A stretch of DNA of 64,000 nucleotides from RACS-047 sp031553855 (GTDB lineage Bacteria > Bacillota > Clostridia > Christensenellales > Pumilibacteraceae), in contig JAVBKW010000021.1 of assembly GCA_031553855.1 (NCBI GenBank), forward strand, positions 1-64,000, given 5' to 3'. The translations under genes were made by a program, and so were the position numbers. This document shows, in pieces, positions 24,918-34,478 of this stretch. The number at the start of each line of letters is the position of its first letter. Within the stretch, counting starts at the first letter, position 1. The notes under the pieces were generated by a model. The model searched no databases. It saw nothing but the letters and a program-made list of their open reading frames with translations, and had not been told where the DNA came from.

Positions 24918-25337
24918 TTACTTATTTAATTCTTTTTTTATATATTCTGTCAACTTTGTACTCGAAATTCCATCGGTATGGGGAAGATAAATTATCTCAA
25001 CTCCAACACTTATAAATTGTTTTTCATAATCCATCCAAACTTTTGTACCTTTCCAATCATCACCAACAAACATTTTATTAAATTTTAATTTTTCCCAAGC
25101 AGCAATTTTATTTTTGTCCGTTTGCGGTACAACTTTATCTACATACTTTATAGATGAAATAATTTCACATCGTTCACAAAACGATATGACAGGAGTTTTG
25201 TTTTTATCAAGTTGTACTAATTCATCTGTTGAAACCCCTACTATTAAATAATCACACTTTTCTTTTGCCCTACGCAAAATATTTAAATGCCCGATATGAA
25301 ACATATCATAAACCCCGCAGGTATATCCGATTATCAT
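24918..25337 (-). CDS. TagD-like glycerol-3-phosphate cytidylyltransferase family protein
   Basis: A 139-residue nucleotidyltransferase with the HxGH motif (YDMFHIGHLNILRRAKEKCD) and the end block DGISSTKL, matching the ISSTK-type substrate loop of TagD/CTP:phosphoalcohol cytidylyltransferases. It should make a CDP-alcohol such as CDP-glycerol. AAGGAG lies 7 bases before the ATG at 25337. It is last in the polysaccharide operon. The same operon encodes a CDP-alcohol phosphotransferase (30476-31216) that could use its product. Confidence 0.87.
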   Translation of the reverse strand: MIIGYTCGVYDMFHIGHLNILRRAKEKCDYLIVGVSTDELVQLDKNKTPVISFCERCEIISSIKYVDKVVPQTDKNKIAAWEKLKFNKMFVGDDWKGTKVWMDYEKQFISVGVEIIYLPHTDGISSTKLTEYIKKELNK

Positions 25338-25376
25338 TGTTGACTCCTTCAATTTATAAATATTTGAAATATAATT

Positions 25377-26984
25377 TTATTTATCAATATTCTCTTCTGA
25401 TTCTATATTTTCGTTAATTTTTATAAATTCTGATTCTTCAGAATTTATGGAATTTAATTCTATAACAGACAGAGAAGACTCCTTTTTTCTTTTTTTAAAA
25501 AATTTATTCATAATATATTTTATATTACTACGATAAAAAATTAAATTGATAATTAAAATAATAGGTACACAAATTGCGGTTGCCTGAAGTGCCATATAAA
25601 TCCAAGATTTATATGTTAATTCACGAATGGAAATCCACCATATCGTACATAAAATAATTAATATAACTGAAATTAAATCAATCAAAAATTGTTTAATAAC
25701 ACGTTTATATGGTCTAAAAAGAATGTTTTTTTTCAAATAATAAATAAAATATATCACACGATAAGTCATAGCAATTAAAGTTCCTATAGCAACTCCAATA
25801 ATGCCAAAAGAAAAAACTAAAATAATCGAAATAATAACATTTAGTCCAGCCTCAATAATAGATGACGATTGTGTCTGTTTATAATGTCCGGCAGCTAAAA
25901 TAGTCACACTATATGGTCTTTGAATACAATACATAGCGTAAGCTAATGTCATAATTATTGAAAACACAGGCGCTTCATAATTAACGTCATTTATTCCTTT
26001 TGTGTATATTTTAATAAAAGATACACTTAATAATCCTGCCATAGTAAATAAAAAAACCACTAAAGTATGTATTGACCACTCAAAGTTTTCAAAAAAATCT
26101 TTTAACTTACTATTTTCGTTGTTTGCCAACATATTTCCAATTAATGCCTGTGATCCCGAAAGCAATGAAATAATAATTTTTTGAAGTCCGCTTACAATAA
26201 GATAATAAACAGAATACACCGAAACATTTTCTAATGAAGAGAATAATGTTAAAACTATTACTGAGTTATTTACAAGGACAACAAATGCGATATGTTGTGC
26301 AAGTCCATTCCACTTTTGTTTTATTGGCTCATTATCTAACTTAATTGAATAGTTAACTTGATATTTGTGTTTAACATATATATATTGTACTAGCGGACGT
26401 AATAAATAAATTAAAGAAGTAGTTAATTTAACTAATTGAATCGAAAAACCAGAGTTAATTAAAAAAACACAAATAATAGTATTAAAAACTAAAGTTATTG
26501 AATTTATAATATTTGGCAAATAAGCTTTTTGATCAGCATTTAAAAGTAAAGTATTATTGATTCCAAAAAAATATTGAGCAAAAGAACTAATTGAAATTGC
26601 CAAAATAAGAACTGCAGTATAAAAAAAATCAAACTTATCAAGTACAGAAAGCGGAAATGCAATTATCAATAGTATAACATATCCCAGCAAGATCATTGCA
26701 ACAATATTAAAAAAACGTTTTGAAGAAACAATTATCTTACTAATATCATTAATATTATTGTTTGCTAATGGTTTATAAAGAGACGATTGCACCACCGCGC
26801 CAACTCCAAGTTCGCAAAGAACAATTAATCCTAGAAATTGCGTAATAGAATTAACAAGTCCATTAACCGCAGAGCCATATGTTCTCAAAATGATCGGCGG
26901 CAATATAAAACCGCAGATTATGGTAATTAACTGGAAAAATAGACCAGTGAAAGTATTTAATTTAAGTTTTGTGACTCTGTTCAT
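25377..26984 (-). CDS. Polysaccharide flippase (Wzx/MATE-like)
   Basis: A 535-residue integral membrane protein with about 12-14 hydrophobic helices. It begins TFTGLFFQLITIICGFILPPIILRTYGS, characteristic of the polysaccharide biosynthesis (PST) flippase family. A charged C-terminal tail of about 35 residues is cytoplasmic. It should flip the lipid-linked repeat unit to the outer face of the membrane. The DNA is visibly AT-rich compared with the chromosome around it, as in the neighbouring genes, suggesting transfer. Confidence 0.9.
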   Translation of the reverse strand: MNRVTKLKLNTFTGLFFQLITIICGFILPPIILRTYGSAVNGLVNSITQFLGLIVLCELGVGAVVQSSLYKPLANNNINDISKIIVSSKRFFNIVAMILLGYVILLIIAFPLSVLDKFDFFYTAVLILAISISSFAQYFFGINNTLLLNADQKAYLPNIINSITLVFNTIICVFLINSGFSIQLVKLTTSLIYLLRPLVQYIYVKHKYQVNYSIKLDNEPIKQKWNGLAQHIAFVVLVNNSVIVLTLFSSLENVSVYSVYYLIVSGLQKIIISLLSGSQALIGNMLANNENSKLKDFFENFEWSIHTLVVFLFTMAGLLSVSFIKIYTKGINDVNYEAPVFSIIMTLAYAMYCIQRPYSVTILAAGHYKQTQSSSIIEAGLNVIISIILVFSFGIIGVAIGTLIAMTYRVIYFIYYLKKNILFRPYKRVIKQFLIDLISVILIILCTIWWISIRELTYKSWIYMALQATAICVPIILIINLIFYRSNIKYIMNKFFKKRKKESSLSVIELNSINSEESEFIKINENIESEENIDK

Positions 26985-26993
26985 ATATTGTTT

Positions 26994-27929
26994 TCACATT
27001 TTATCAATATAAGATTTGCTATCTTTATAATTGACTTCATCCTCAAATCTAATAAATGGAACATTTTTATAATTGTTTTTAATATATTTTCGTCCTTTTT
27101 TGAATCCTTTAAATGCATTTAAATTCAAATGTTTTATTGAATAGCTGAAAGCATCAAGAATTAACCCTAACCTAACAAGAAAATATGCGTACCTATTCCG
27201 AAAATTGTTGACAATATTTTTTTTAAAAAAATAATCATAACTAACAAGTTTGCAAGCAAAAGATTCTATTGGATTATATCTTCCTATATTAGAGTGATCG
27301 TGTAAAGCTAAGGCATCGGTTGCAAATGCAAATTTAAAATCTTTGCTAGCTCTATAAGAAAAATCCATGTCCTCTCCTAAACAATATTTTACTAAGTTTT
27401 CATCAAATAAATATTTATCAAAAACATTTCGTCGATAAGCGGTAATTCCTCCGGGTAGAATTGATGTATAAACTATTGCTTTTTTTTCATAGCCAGAATT
27501 GCATTTTTTTCGAGTATCTTTAAAAGGACCCCTGTGAAACAAATTGAAAATAAAAACTTTAAATTTAGAGGAAACACTATTTTTTTGTCTTCCACAAATT
27601 CCATCAAGCTTAGCATTATTTTGAAAATGGTCCATTATAATTTCAAAAAAATTATTATCTAATATTATATCATCATCAAAAAAAAACAAGTATTCTCCTG
27701 TCGCATATTTAATACCTAAATTTTTCGCGGCACATAAACCGGAAATCTCATTATCGTGAATGTGTAAAATTTCACATTCATTTGATTTATTTATTTTCAA
27801 AAAACTTTTTTCATCAGATTGATCAATAATTATAAACTGATCTGGTTGTTTTGTTTGATTAACTAAACTATCATAAAATTTTTGTAGATCAACCGTTCTA
27901 TTTTTTGTTGGAACAATACATGTGATCAT
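26994..27929 (-). CDS. Glycosyltransferase family 2
   Basis: A 311-residue GT-A enzyme. It starts MITCIVPTKNRTVDLQKFYDSL, has the nucleotide-sugar/metal site FFFDDDIILD (about 90-99) and the acceptor-side GEDMDFSYRA. It should add one sugar to the undecaprenyl-linked repeat unit in the cytoplasm; donor and linkage cannot be told. AAAGGAGG lies 7 bases before the ATG. It overlaps the wzy-like gene by 4 bp. Confidence 0.9.
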   Translation of the reverse strand: MITCIVPTKNRTVDLQKFYDSLVNQTKQPDQFIIIDQSDEKSFLKINKSNECEILHIHDNEISGLCAAKNLGIKYATGEYLFFFDDDIILDNNFFEIIMDHFQNNAKLDGICGRQKNSVSSKFKVFIFNLFHRGPFKDTRKKCNSGYEKKAIVYTSILPGGITAYRRNVFDKYLFDENLVKYCLGEDMDFSYRASKDFKFAFATDALALHDHSNIGRYNPIESFACKLVSYDYFFKKNIVNNFRNRYAYFLVRLGLILDAFSYSIKHLNLNAFKGFKKGRKYIKNNYKNVPFIRFEDEVNYKDSKSYIDKM

Positions 27930-29356
27930 TTTTTTCCTCCTTTAAGAATTATATATAATAACAAAGGTATTAACATATACCAAAATATTCCTCTAATTAA
28001 AATTGATAATTCCCCTCTGGGATATGAAAGCAAATAGTTAGCTACAATAACCCATGATACGTGAGATATCGCATTACTTGAGTTTTCAACTTTATTTTCA
28101 ACTGTTTGCAAAGTCAATCCAAGTATTATCGGAATAATGCAAACTCCAATCCAGCCAAAATTTACATAAGCTTCTGAAACACAGTTAAATCCAAGAGCTC
28201 CGCCAAATTTATAAAACTGAGGATCTACAATGCTAGTCAACCAACGACCTAATGAACCATACGCTTCAGCGGGGTGAATATCCCAAAATAAATTAGGAAT
28301 TGCTTCAGTTAAATTGACTAAATAAGTGATTCCGAATCGAAAAGGATAATCTTCCGGAATCAAGTTTAAAGTATAAATTACTGTTTGCAATGATTTTCCC
28401 ATATCATTAATTGTAGAAAATAAATCGCGAAAACTTTCTACAGAGAAAAAATCTTTAAACGTTAATTGGCTTAACCCTCCGCTATTTCTTGATGCTCTTA
28501 TTAAAGGAAATATAAATATAATTACTAAAGCAAGAGAAAAACAATATATAAATAGCTTTTTTTGGGTTTTTCTTTGTAAAAATTTCCGGCTTTTTCGCCC
28601 CTTTACTGCATAACCATATAATAAAAGCAATAACGGTATTATCGCAGAAGCCCTATATCCAATTAATAAAATCAAAACGGTATGCATCAGCAGTAATAAT
28701 ATAGAAAAAGTTTCATATTTCGATTTCAATGGACTACTAAAAAAAACATAGAAACACCCAGGCAAGAAAAAATAAGAAAGAATTTTTACAAACGAAGGGA
28801 TACTATTTAAAGCTACCTCTTGATACAATGACGCATACCCGTAATTTATTGTAAATTTAAGTTTAACAATATTAACGTATATCTCAAACGGCAATGCAAG
28901 AAGCAATATAATAAATCCAACTTGACGACCGATTTTATCATTAAAAAAAGTACCATTAAAACATTTTGTTTTCTTTTTAGCAACAATACCACAACCGATA
29001 AAAAAAAGCGCAATGAATATATGTACTTGCAAAATACCATTAATTAATTGAGCGTTATTAAATTTTCCTGAAAGAATGCCACCATTTGTTAAATTAAAAA
29101 CATTTAAGAGGAGTTGTCCTTGAAGATAAAGAAATAACATTATAATAAAAAATGGAACTATTCGAAAAATTCCGCTTTCAGATTTAAATAAAATGAAAAT
29201 AATTGATAAAAAAACTACAAACGTTTCTATCGATAAAAAATGCAATAAAAAATTTGGATCAATTAGATCTTTTATTATTTCGAAAAATAAAGTTATTAAA
29301 AGCCAAACCAATCCAATTAAAAGTATTGATTTATTTTGTTTAACTTTGATGTTCAT
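27926..29356 (-). CDS. Oligosaccharide repeat-unit polymerase (Wzy-like)
   Basis: A 476-residue membrane protein with about 11-12 hydrophobic helices and a large extracytoplasmic loop near residues 290-400 (SRNSGGLSQL to DPQFYKFGGALGFN). This layout, with low sequence conservation, is typical of O-antigen/capsule polymerases that join repeat units outside the membrane. It is placed between glycosyltransferase and flippase genes, which supports the call. It overlaps both neighbours (4 and 17 bp). Confidence 0.82.
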   Translation of the reverse strand: MNIKVKQNKSILLIGLVWLLITLFFEIIKDLIDPNFLLHFLSIETFVVFLSIIFILFKSESGIFRIVPFFIIMLFLYLQGQLLLNVFNLTNGGILSGKFNNAQLINGILQVHIFIALFFIGCGIVAKKKTKCFNGTFFNDKIGRQVGFIILLLALPFEIYVNIVKLKFTINYGYASLYQEVALNSIPSFVKILSYFFLPGCFYVFFSSPLKSKYETFSILLLLMHTVLILLIGYRASAIIPLLLLLYGYAVKGRKSRKFLQRKTQKKLFIYCFSLALVIIFIFPLIRASRNSGGLSQLTFKDFFSVESFRDLFSTINDMGKSLQTVIYTLNLIPEDYPFRFGITYLVNLTEAIPNLFWDIHPAEAYGSLGRWLTSIVDPQFYKFGGALGFNCVSEAYVNFGWIGVCIIPIILGLTLQTVENKVENSSNAISHVSWVIVANYLLSYPRGELSILIRGIFWYMLIPLLLYIILKGGKK

Positions 29357-30470
29357 AAATTAAATCCAATTTTCGCCAAGTTGCATCGATTGTATAGCCA
29401 TTGAGTTCAATAAATTTGGCACGTTTAATAAATGCCGGTTTTTCAACTTTACTTACATCAATAAACTTTTTACACCAAAGATTATCTGGAGCATTTATTG
29501 AAAGCATAGAAATTAAGTCTAAACCCATATCTATTTCTTTTGTTATAGTATCTGAAATGACACAATGTACACCGGCCGCTTGAGCTTCAACTAAAGAAAC
29601 TGGCAAACCTTCAAACTTTGAAGGCATGATAAAAATATCACTACATAACAAAATAGTATTTACATCATTGCGTACACCTAAAAATTTAACTTTATTTAAT
29701 ATTCCTTTTTCTTTAACTAAATTATAAATTGTCTGTTTTAATACGCCATCACCTACCAATAACAAAATAGCATTTTTATTATAAGTAAGATATTCATTGA
29801 ATGTACTTATTATTTTTACATGATTTTTTACGTCAAAAAACCTTGCAACACTTACAAAAACTTTATCATTTTCAGCAACACCAAGCTCATTTTTTTTGGC
29901 ACTTAAGTTGTACTGTTTTTCATTAAAAAGGGTTAAATCAATTGAATTATTAAGTATATGGTCGTCATTTTTACATTCAATATTGAATAAGGCTTTATAA
30001 GCTTCTTTTCCACAAGCAACAAAATTAGTCGAGTAGTTTTTTATCATTTTTTTTGCATACCAATTATATAACCTACGAAAAAAAGACTTTTTTTTACCAT
30101 CATTAGTGTTATGTGAATGCATAATTCTTACTGGTATTTTTTCCTTTTTAGCAATTTTTAAAATAAATCCACTAAAAAGCCAAACATGGCAATGAATTAC
30201 ATCAAAAGGTCCTTCTTTTTTTAAAAAATTGCGAAAACTTTTTAAATATTTAAACAAGTTTCTTTTGTCGGGATAATATGGATTATGGTAAATTTTACCA
30301 TCTAATTTCAAAATTTCATTTTCAAAAGCACCTATATGATCTGTATTTACAGAAAAATAAAAATCATACTTTTCGCGGTCTGCGTTGCGAAAAATGTTCA
30401 TTAAAAATGTTTCCTGACCAGCCATATCCATTCTTCCAACGACTTCTAAAACCCTGATTTTCTTATTCAT
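29340..30470 (-). CDS. Glycosyltransferase family 4
   Basis: A 376-residue GT-B enzyme. It has an N-terminal acceptor domain (KIRVLEVVGRMDMAGQETFLMNI split by the loop) and a C-terminal donor domain with the EX7E motif in KFEGLPVSLVEAQAAG. It uses a nucleotide sugar to extend the lipid-linked glycan; sugar unknown. The ribosome-binding site is weak, as expected for coupled translation in the operon. Confidence 0.9.
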   Translation of the reverse strand: MNKKIRVLEVVGRMDMAGQETFLMNIFRNADREKYDFYFSVNTDHIGAFENEILKLDGKIYHNPYYPDKRNLFKYLKSFRNFLKKEGPFDVIHCHVWLFSGFILKIAKKEKIPVRIMHSHNTNDGKKKSFFRRLYNWYAKKMIKNYSTNFVACGKEAYKALFNIECKNDDHILNNSIDLTLFNEKQYNLSAKKNELGVAENDKVFVSVARFFDVKNHVKIISTFNEYLTYNKNAILLLVGDGVLKQTIYNLVKEKGILNKVKFLGVRNDVNTILLCSDIFIMPSKFEGLPVSLVEAQAAGVHCVISDTITKEIDMGLDLISMLSINAPDNLWCKKFIDVSKVEKPAFIKRAKFIELNGYTIDATWRKLDLIYEHQS

Positions 30471-30475
30471 AAATC

Positions 30476-31216
30476 TTACCGTGCCTTAAAGGAATAATAT
30501 ACTGTAGCAGCAATCAAACCACATACTTGAAATACAAAATAAAACATTGTAAAAAAATCATAAATTCTAAAAATCGCTGCAATAATTAAAAAAGGCATAA
30601 ATGCTCCGGATATACCTAATTCTTTATCTACCCGATTTCTTATATAATTAATAGATTTCTTGTTCTCGCTGTTTTTATCAAATAAAATATTTGTTAATTG
30701 TGCATTCTGTTGTTGCTGAATTAAAAGTGTATAAATAAATTTTTGGTGTATTGTTCTTGCCAAAAGTCCTGAAACTGTAGAAACTGCTCCTAAAATTAAA
30801 AAAATTAATTTATATTCCAAAAAACTTGTCGTAAAATATGCAGACACCCCGATAGCTAAATATACAAAACCTGTAACGTAGTATCCGCTTAAAGCGTCAA
30901 TAAATTCACCCATTTCAGAATTTGTTTTTTTGACTCTTGCAATATTCCCATCAACACAATCCATTATTAACCAAAATTCTATTAAAACCACGCCTATAAC
31001 TTGCGCAACTGCAGAATTAAAACACAAAGCAACACAACCGCCTAATGCAAAAAAAACAGATAATATTGAAGCCATCCAAGCCGAACATCCAATATTAATA
31101 AATATGAAAGTAAACAAAAAAGATATTTTACGAATAATCATCTTTACCCAAAGCGAACTCTTACTATTTTTTTGTATAGGTAACGATTGAATTATCTCAC
31201 GAAATGAATAAAACAT
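30476..31216 (-). CDS. CDP-alcohol phosphotransferase family membrane protein, altered active site
   Basis: A 246-residue protein with about six membrane helices. The CDP-alcohol signature is D86-CV-D89-G90-NI-A-R94, then eight residues, G103-EFI-D107-ALS-G111. Family members need a fourth Asp at the last position (general base); here it is Gly111, read directly in the codons. It may be inactive, or belong to a divergent subfamily that uses another base. With the cytidylyltransferase of the same operon it could attach a phospho-alcohol to the polysaccharide or make its lipid anchor. GGGGG precedes the ATG at 31216; the gene starts 1 bp after its upstream neighbour. Confidence 0.85.
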   Translation of the reverse strand: MFYSFREIIQSLPIQKNSKSSLWVKMIIRKISFLFTFIFINIGCSAWMASILSVFFALGGCVALCFNSAVAQVIGVVLIEFWLIMDCVDGNIARVKKTNSEMGEFIDALSGYYVTGFVYLAIGVSAYFTTSFLEYKLIFLILGAVSTVSGLLARTIHQKFIYTLLIQQQQNAQLTNILFDKNSENKKSINYIRNRVDKELGISGAFMPFLIIAAIFRIYDFFTMFYFVFQVCGLIAATVYYSFKAR

Positions 31217-31217
31217 T

Positions 31218-32333
31218 TTATCCCCCATAAATTAAATCTATTGCTTCCATTTGCATTCTAACATTCTGAATATCAAATTGTTTTACTTTTTCAATATTAT
31301 AAATGCCCATTTTATATAAATTCTCTTTTTGATTACCATTAGCAAAACTTTCAATGCTTTTTGCGTAACCACTTACATCAAATGTGTTTATAAGGACTCC
31401 ACCATTATCGTCTAATAAATCTATATTTCCTCTTATTTTTGATGCAATAATTGGACAACCGCACGCCATCGCTTCCATTAGAGCTATTGACAATCCCTCT
31501 TGAATAGACGGAATTATAAAAACATCTGCTGAATTGCACAATAAATTTATATCTGTTCTATATCCAAGTAAATGAATTTGATTCTGCAATCGCAATTTTT
31601 CAATTAATGCATTAAGTCTTTTTTTCATAGGCCCATCTCCGGCAATGACATAATGTATATTAACATTTTTTAATTTTGCAATTGCTTTGATAACTACTTC
31701 ATGATTTTTCCGTTTAATTAATTCACCAACTGAGAGTAAAATAAAATCATCTGCTTTAGCATGTATGATATTTCTTATATATTCAGAAGAATGTTTATAA
31801 ACAAACTTTGAAGTATCTAATCCTATACCATTAAACAAAACTGTTTTTTTTGCTTTGAATTTTTGTGCCGCATTATAATCCTCTTGGTTAATAGTTATAA
31901 GACAATCTGTAAATTTTGAAAAAAACTTTTCAATTGGATAATAAAGCATTTTATTAATTATAGGAGCGCCGTGGTAAAAATGAAATCCATGAGCCATATA
32001 AATTACTTTTATATTAAATTTATTTCCAACTAACCGTCCCATGAGTCCACCTATAGGTTCATGGCAAAATATAACATCATAATTATTTTCTTTTACAATC
32101 TTTTTAAGGCTTTTATAAGCTTTAAAATTACCAATTCTAAATGGATTTCTTTTAAAATCTATTTCATGTAAATTCAAGCAATATTTTTCTTGTAAATTTC
32201 GAAAAAAGTCCCCTGTCCTTGAACAAGCACAATCAACTTGAATGTCTTGTTTTTGCATATCTTGAATATGAGGAACTAAGAAATTCCATATCATTGAATC
32301 TGTAGTACAAATAACTAAAACTTTTTTTCTCAT
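31218..32333 (-). CDS. Glycosyltransferase family 4 (EpsD/PglA-like)
   Basis: A 371-residue GT-B enzyme. Features are the N-terminal VLVICTTDSMIWNFLVPHI, the AHGFHFYHGAP block seen in transferases adding the second sugar to undecaprenyl-linked intermediates, and the donor-site IQEGLSIALMEAMACG. It probably acts directly after the priming transferase. AAGGGG lies 9 bases before the ATG. Confidence 0.9.
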   Translation of the reverse strand: MRKKVLVICTTDSMIWNFLVPHIQDMQKQDIQVDCACSRTGDFFRNLQEKYCLNLHEIDFKRNPFRIGNFKAYKSLKKIVKENNYDVIFCHEPIGGLMGRLVGNKFNIKVIYMAHGFHFYHGAPIINKMLYYPIEKFFSKFTDCLITINQEDYNAAQKFKAKKTVLFNGIGLDTSKFVYKHSSEYIRNIIHAKADDFILLSVGELIKRKNHEVVIKAIAKLKNVNIHYVIAGDGPMKKRLNALIEKLRLQNQIHLLGYRTDINLLCNSADVFIIPSIQEGLSIALMEAMACGCPIIASKIRGNIDLLDDNGGVLINTFDVSGYAKSIESFANGNQKENLYKMGIYNIEKVKQFDIQNVRMQMEAIDLIYGG

Positions 32334-32349
32334 CTAACGAAACCCCTTA

Positions 32350-33093
32350 CTAACTTAAAACTATTTCCTTTCTAAATTCTTCTTCCTCAATCCGCCCCTC
32401 TTTCAGCAGCCAATCGCCGTAGTCTTCGCTGGTTTCCATGCCGTCGGTTGCAACGTCTGCTCTTTTGAATACTTTGAAGATAGTTTTGAAAAAGATTTTG
32501 ATGTCTAAAAATATGTTTAGCTTTTGAACATATTCTAAATCGTATTTAAAGCGCATATCCCAGTCGATATTATTTCGTCCGTTAACTTGAGCGAGGCCGG
32601 TTAACCCCGGGCGGACGTTGTGGCGTTTTTTTATTTCGTCGCTCATAAACACAAGATCCTTTATAAGCTGCGGGCGCGGGCCGATTATGCTCATTTTACC
32701 GCGGAAAATGTCCCATATTTCGGGGAGCTCGTCTAAGGATGTTGAGCGGAGGAACTTACCGAACTTTGTCATGCGATATTCATCCGGCAAAAGGTTTCCG
32801 TCCTCATCGCGGGCGTTTGTCATCGTTCTGAATTTATGAAGCTTGAAAATTCTATTTTTCTTACCGGGTCTTTTTTGAACAAATATAACAGGTTTTCCGA
32901 GTTTTGTTCTGACTAATATTGCAAGTATTAAAAGAACAGGAGAAAGTATAAACAATGCTAAACCGGATAATATAAAGTCATAAAAACGTTTAAAAAACGG
33001 TTTATACAATAATATGGAAAGCAAAAGGAATATAACTATCGGTCCGGCTATAATTGTCAGCATTCCATACCAATGACTTAAAAATTCTTGCAT
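32350..33093 (-). CDS. Undecaprenyl-phosphate sugar phosphotransferase (priming transferase)
   Basis: A 247-residue member of the bacterial sugar-transferase family (PglC/EpsL/WcaJ catalytic core), extended at the N terminus by one membrane segment. Hallmarks are KRFYDFILSGLALFILSPVLL split at the re-entrant helix, KLHKFRTM, GKFLRSTSLDELPEIW and RPGLTGLAQVNGRN. It transfers a sugar 1-phosphate to undecaprenyl phosphate and starts repeat-unit synthesis. AAGGA lies 8 bases before the ATG. Confidence 0.95.
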   Translation of the reverse strand: MQEFLSHWYGMLTIIAGPIVIFLLLSILLYKPFFKRFYDFILSGLALFILSPVLLILAILVRTKLGKPVIFVQKRPGKKNRIFKLHKFRTMTNARDEDGNLLPDEYRMTKFGKFLRSTSLDELPEIWDIFRGKMSIIGPRPQLIKDLVFMSDEIKKRHNVRPGLTGLAQVNGRNNIDWDMRFKYDLEYVQKLNIFLDIKIFFKTIFKVFKRADVATDGMETSEDYGDWLLKEGRIEEEEFRKEIVLS

Positions 33094-33104
33094 ATCTAAT
33101 TTCC

Positions 33105-34289
33105 TTAAACTAATGAATTATAGGTTTCTGCAACATATCTTACTTCTTCGTCAGTCAATAACGTATGCAACGGCAAAGTGATTTCGTTTTTATACTGATT
33201 AAAAGCGTTCGGATAATTAGTAATATCAAAACCATAATTTTTGTATGTCGTAAAAAGGGGTAGTGGTTTATAGTGAACGTTGCATGCTATTCCCTTTTCA
33301 GCCATTTTAATTATAGTATTGTTTCTGAATTGTTCATCTGCATTTTTAATGCGCGTCAAATATAAATGCCCGCAACTTATATTAGTATCTTCAAAATGTT
33401 GTAACTTATCTATTTTATTCGATAAAAGCTTATCATAAAGGATAATTATTTGCTTACGTCGCTCAAGCAAAGCACTGTAACGCTCCAACTGAACAAGACC
33501 TATTGCTGACATGATATCCGTCATATTGCATTTATGGCCTAAATGAACGATATCGTATTCCCACGCGCCTAGCTGAGTTTTTGCAAGAGCGTCTTTATTC
33601 TGACCGTGCAATGCCCATAGCATCAAATCCTTATATAGTTTCTCATTATCGAGTCCTGTTTTACTTTTCCACGTTAAGGCGCCGCCCTCGGCAGTAGTAA
33701 AGTTTTTGACCGCGTGAAAACTGAAACAAGTAAAGTCGGCCACGTTACCACTCATCAATCCATTCTGCTTTGCGCCAAAACTATGCGCGGCGTCGGCAAT
33801 AACTACTATTCTGTTGAAAACCTTTTGAATATCATTATTCGGTGAGAATTTTTTGCTATTTTGAACAACTTCAAACATTTTTGCATAATTGCACATTTTA
33901 CCGGCAACATCAACAGGTATTATCGCTTTCGTTTTCTCGGTAATTAACCCTGCAAGCTTTTCATAATCCATTCCATAGCTGTCTTTTGCAACATCACACA
34001 AAACGATTTTTGCACCGACATGCTGAATCACGCTTGCGCTTGCAGTATATGTATAGGCACTGGTAATAACTTCATCACCTTCACCGATACCAAGAGATTT
34101 AAGCGTAAGCTCTAATGCCGCGGTAGCTGAATTCATACACACTGCTTTATCGGTACCACAATATTCAGCGATCCGTTTTTCGAATAGCTTCGTCTTAGGA
34201 CCAGTGGTAATCCAACCGCTGCGGAGGACTTCACTAACGGCCTCTATTTCTTTTTCGGTTATATCAGGCGGTGAAAATTTTATATTCAT
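33105..34289 (-). CDS. DegT/DnrJ/EryC1 family PLP aminotransferase
   Basis: A 394-residue sugar aminotransferase. It begins IKFSPPDITEKEIEAVSEVLRSGW split by the family loop, and the PLP-binding Lys is in FSFHAVKNFTTAEGG, after DAAHSFGA. It should aminate a UDP-4-keto sugar (PglE/PseC-like), giving an amino sugar such as a diNAcBac precursor for the priming transferase next to it. It is the first gene of the polysaccharide operon, with a promoter 41-69 bp upstream. No clear Shine-Dalgarno was found. Confidence 0.95.
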   Translation of the reverse strand: MNIKFSPPDITEKEIEAVSEVLRSGWITTGPKTKLFEKRIAEYCGTDKAVCMNSATAALELTLKSLGIGEGDEVITSAYTYTASASVIQHVGAKIVLCDVAKDSYGMDYEKLAGLITEKTKAIIPVDVAGKMCNYAKMFEVVQNSKKFSPNNDIQKVFNRIVVIADAAHSFGAKQNGLMSGNVADFTCFSFHAVKNFTTAEGGALTWKSKTGLDNEKLYKDLMLWALHGQNKDALAKTQLGAWEYDIVHLGHKCNMTDIMSAIGLVQLERYSALLERRKQIIILYDKLLSNKIDKLQHFEDTNISCGHLYLTRIKNADEQFRNNTIIKMAEKGIACNVHYKPLPLFTTYKNYGFDITNYPNAFNQYKNEITLPLHTLLTDEEVRYVAETYNSLV

Positions 34290-34329
34290 GTTAGTTTTTT
34301 ACAATGCCTCACAGTATAATATCTATAAA

Positions 34330-34358
34330 ATTATATCATTTATACTTGCATAAAGCAA
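34330..34358 (-). promoter_or_regulatory. Sigma-A promoter of the polysaccharide operon
   Basis: On the minus strand, TTGCTT (34353-34358), a 17-bp spacer and TATAAT (34330-34335). The leader is about 34 nt. The whole 24.9-34.3 kb gene series runs in this direction with overlaps or short gaps. Confidence 0.75.
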
Positions 34359-34388
34359 CTGTTTTTAAAATATGAATGTAAAAGAGGC

Positions 34389-34458
34389 ATAATTGACGCA
34401 TAAATGACGCGAAAAAAGACTTATAATGACTTATAATGACGCATAAAAAGACTTATAA
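34389..34458. repeat. Cluster of short direct repeats upstream of the polysaccharide promoter
   Basis: Three copies of GACTTATAA (34418, 34428 and 34450) are interleaved with copies of GACGCATAA (34395 and 34438). The array ends about 30 bp upstream of the -35 box, where an activator or repressor could bind. It is in the 351-bp gap 34290-34640. Confidence 0.7.
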
Positions 34459-34478
34459 TAACTATTGCGCCTTAAAAT

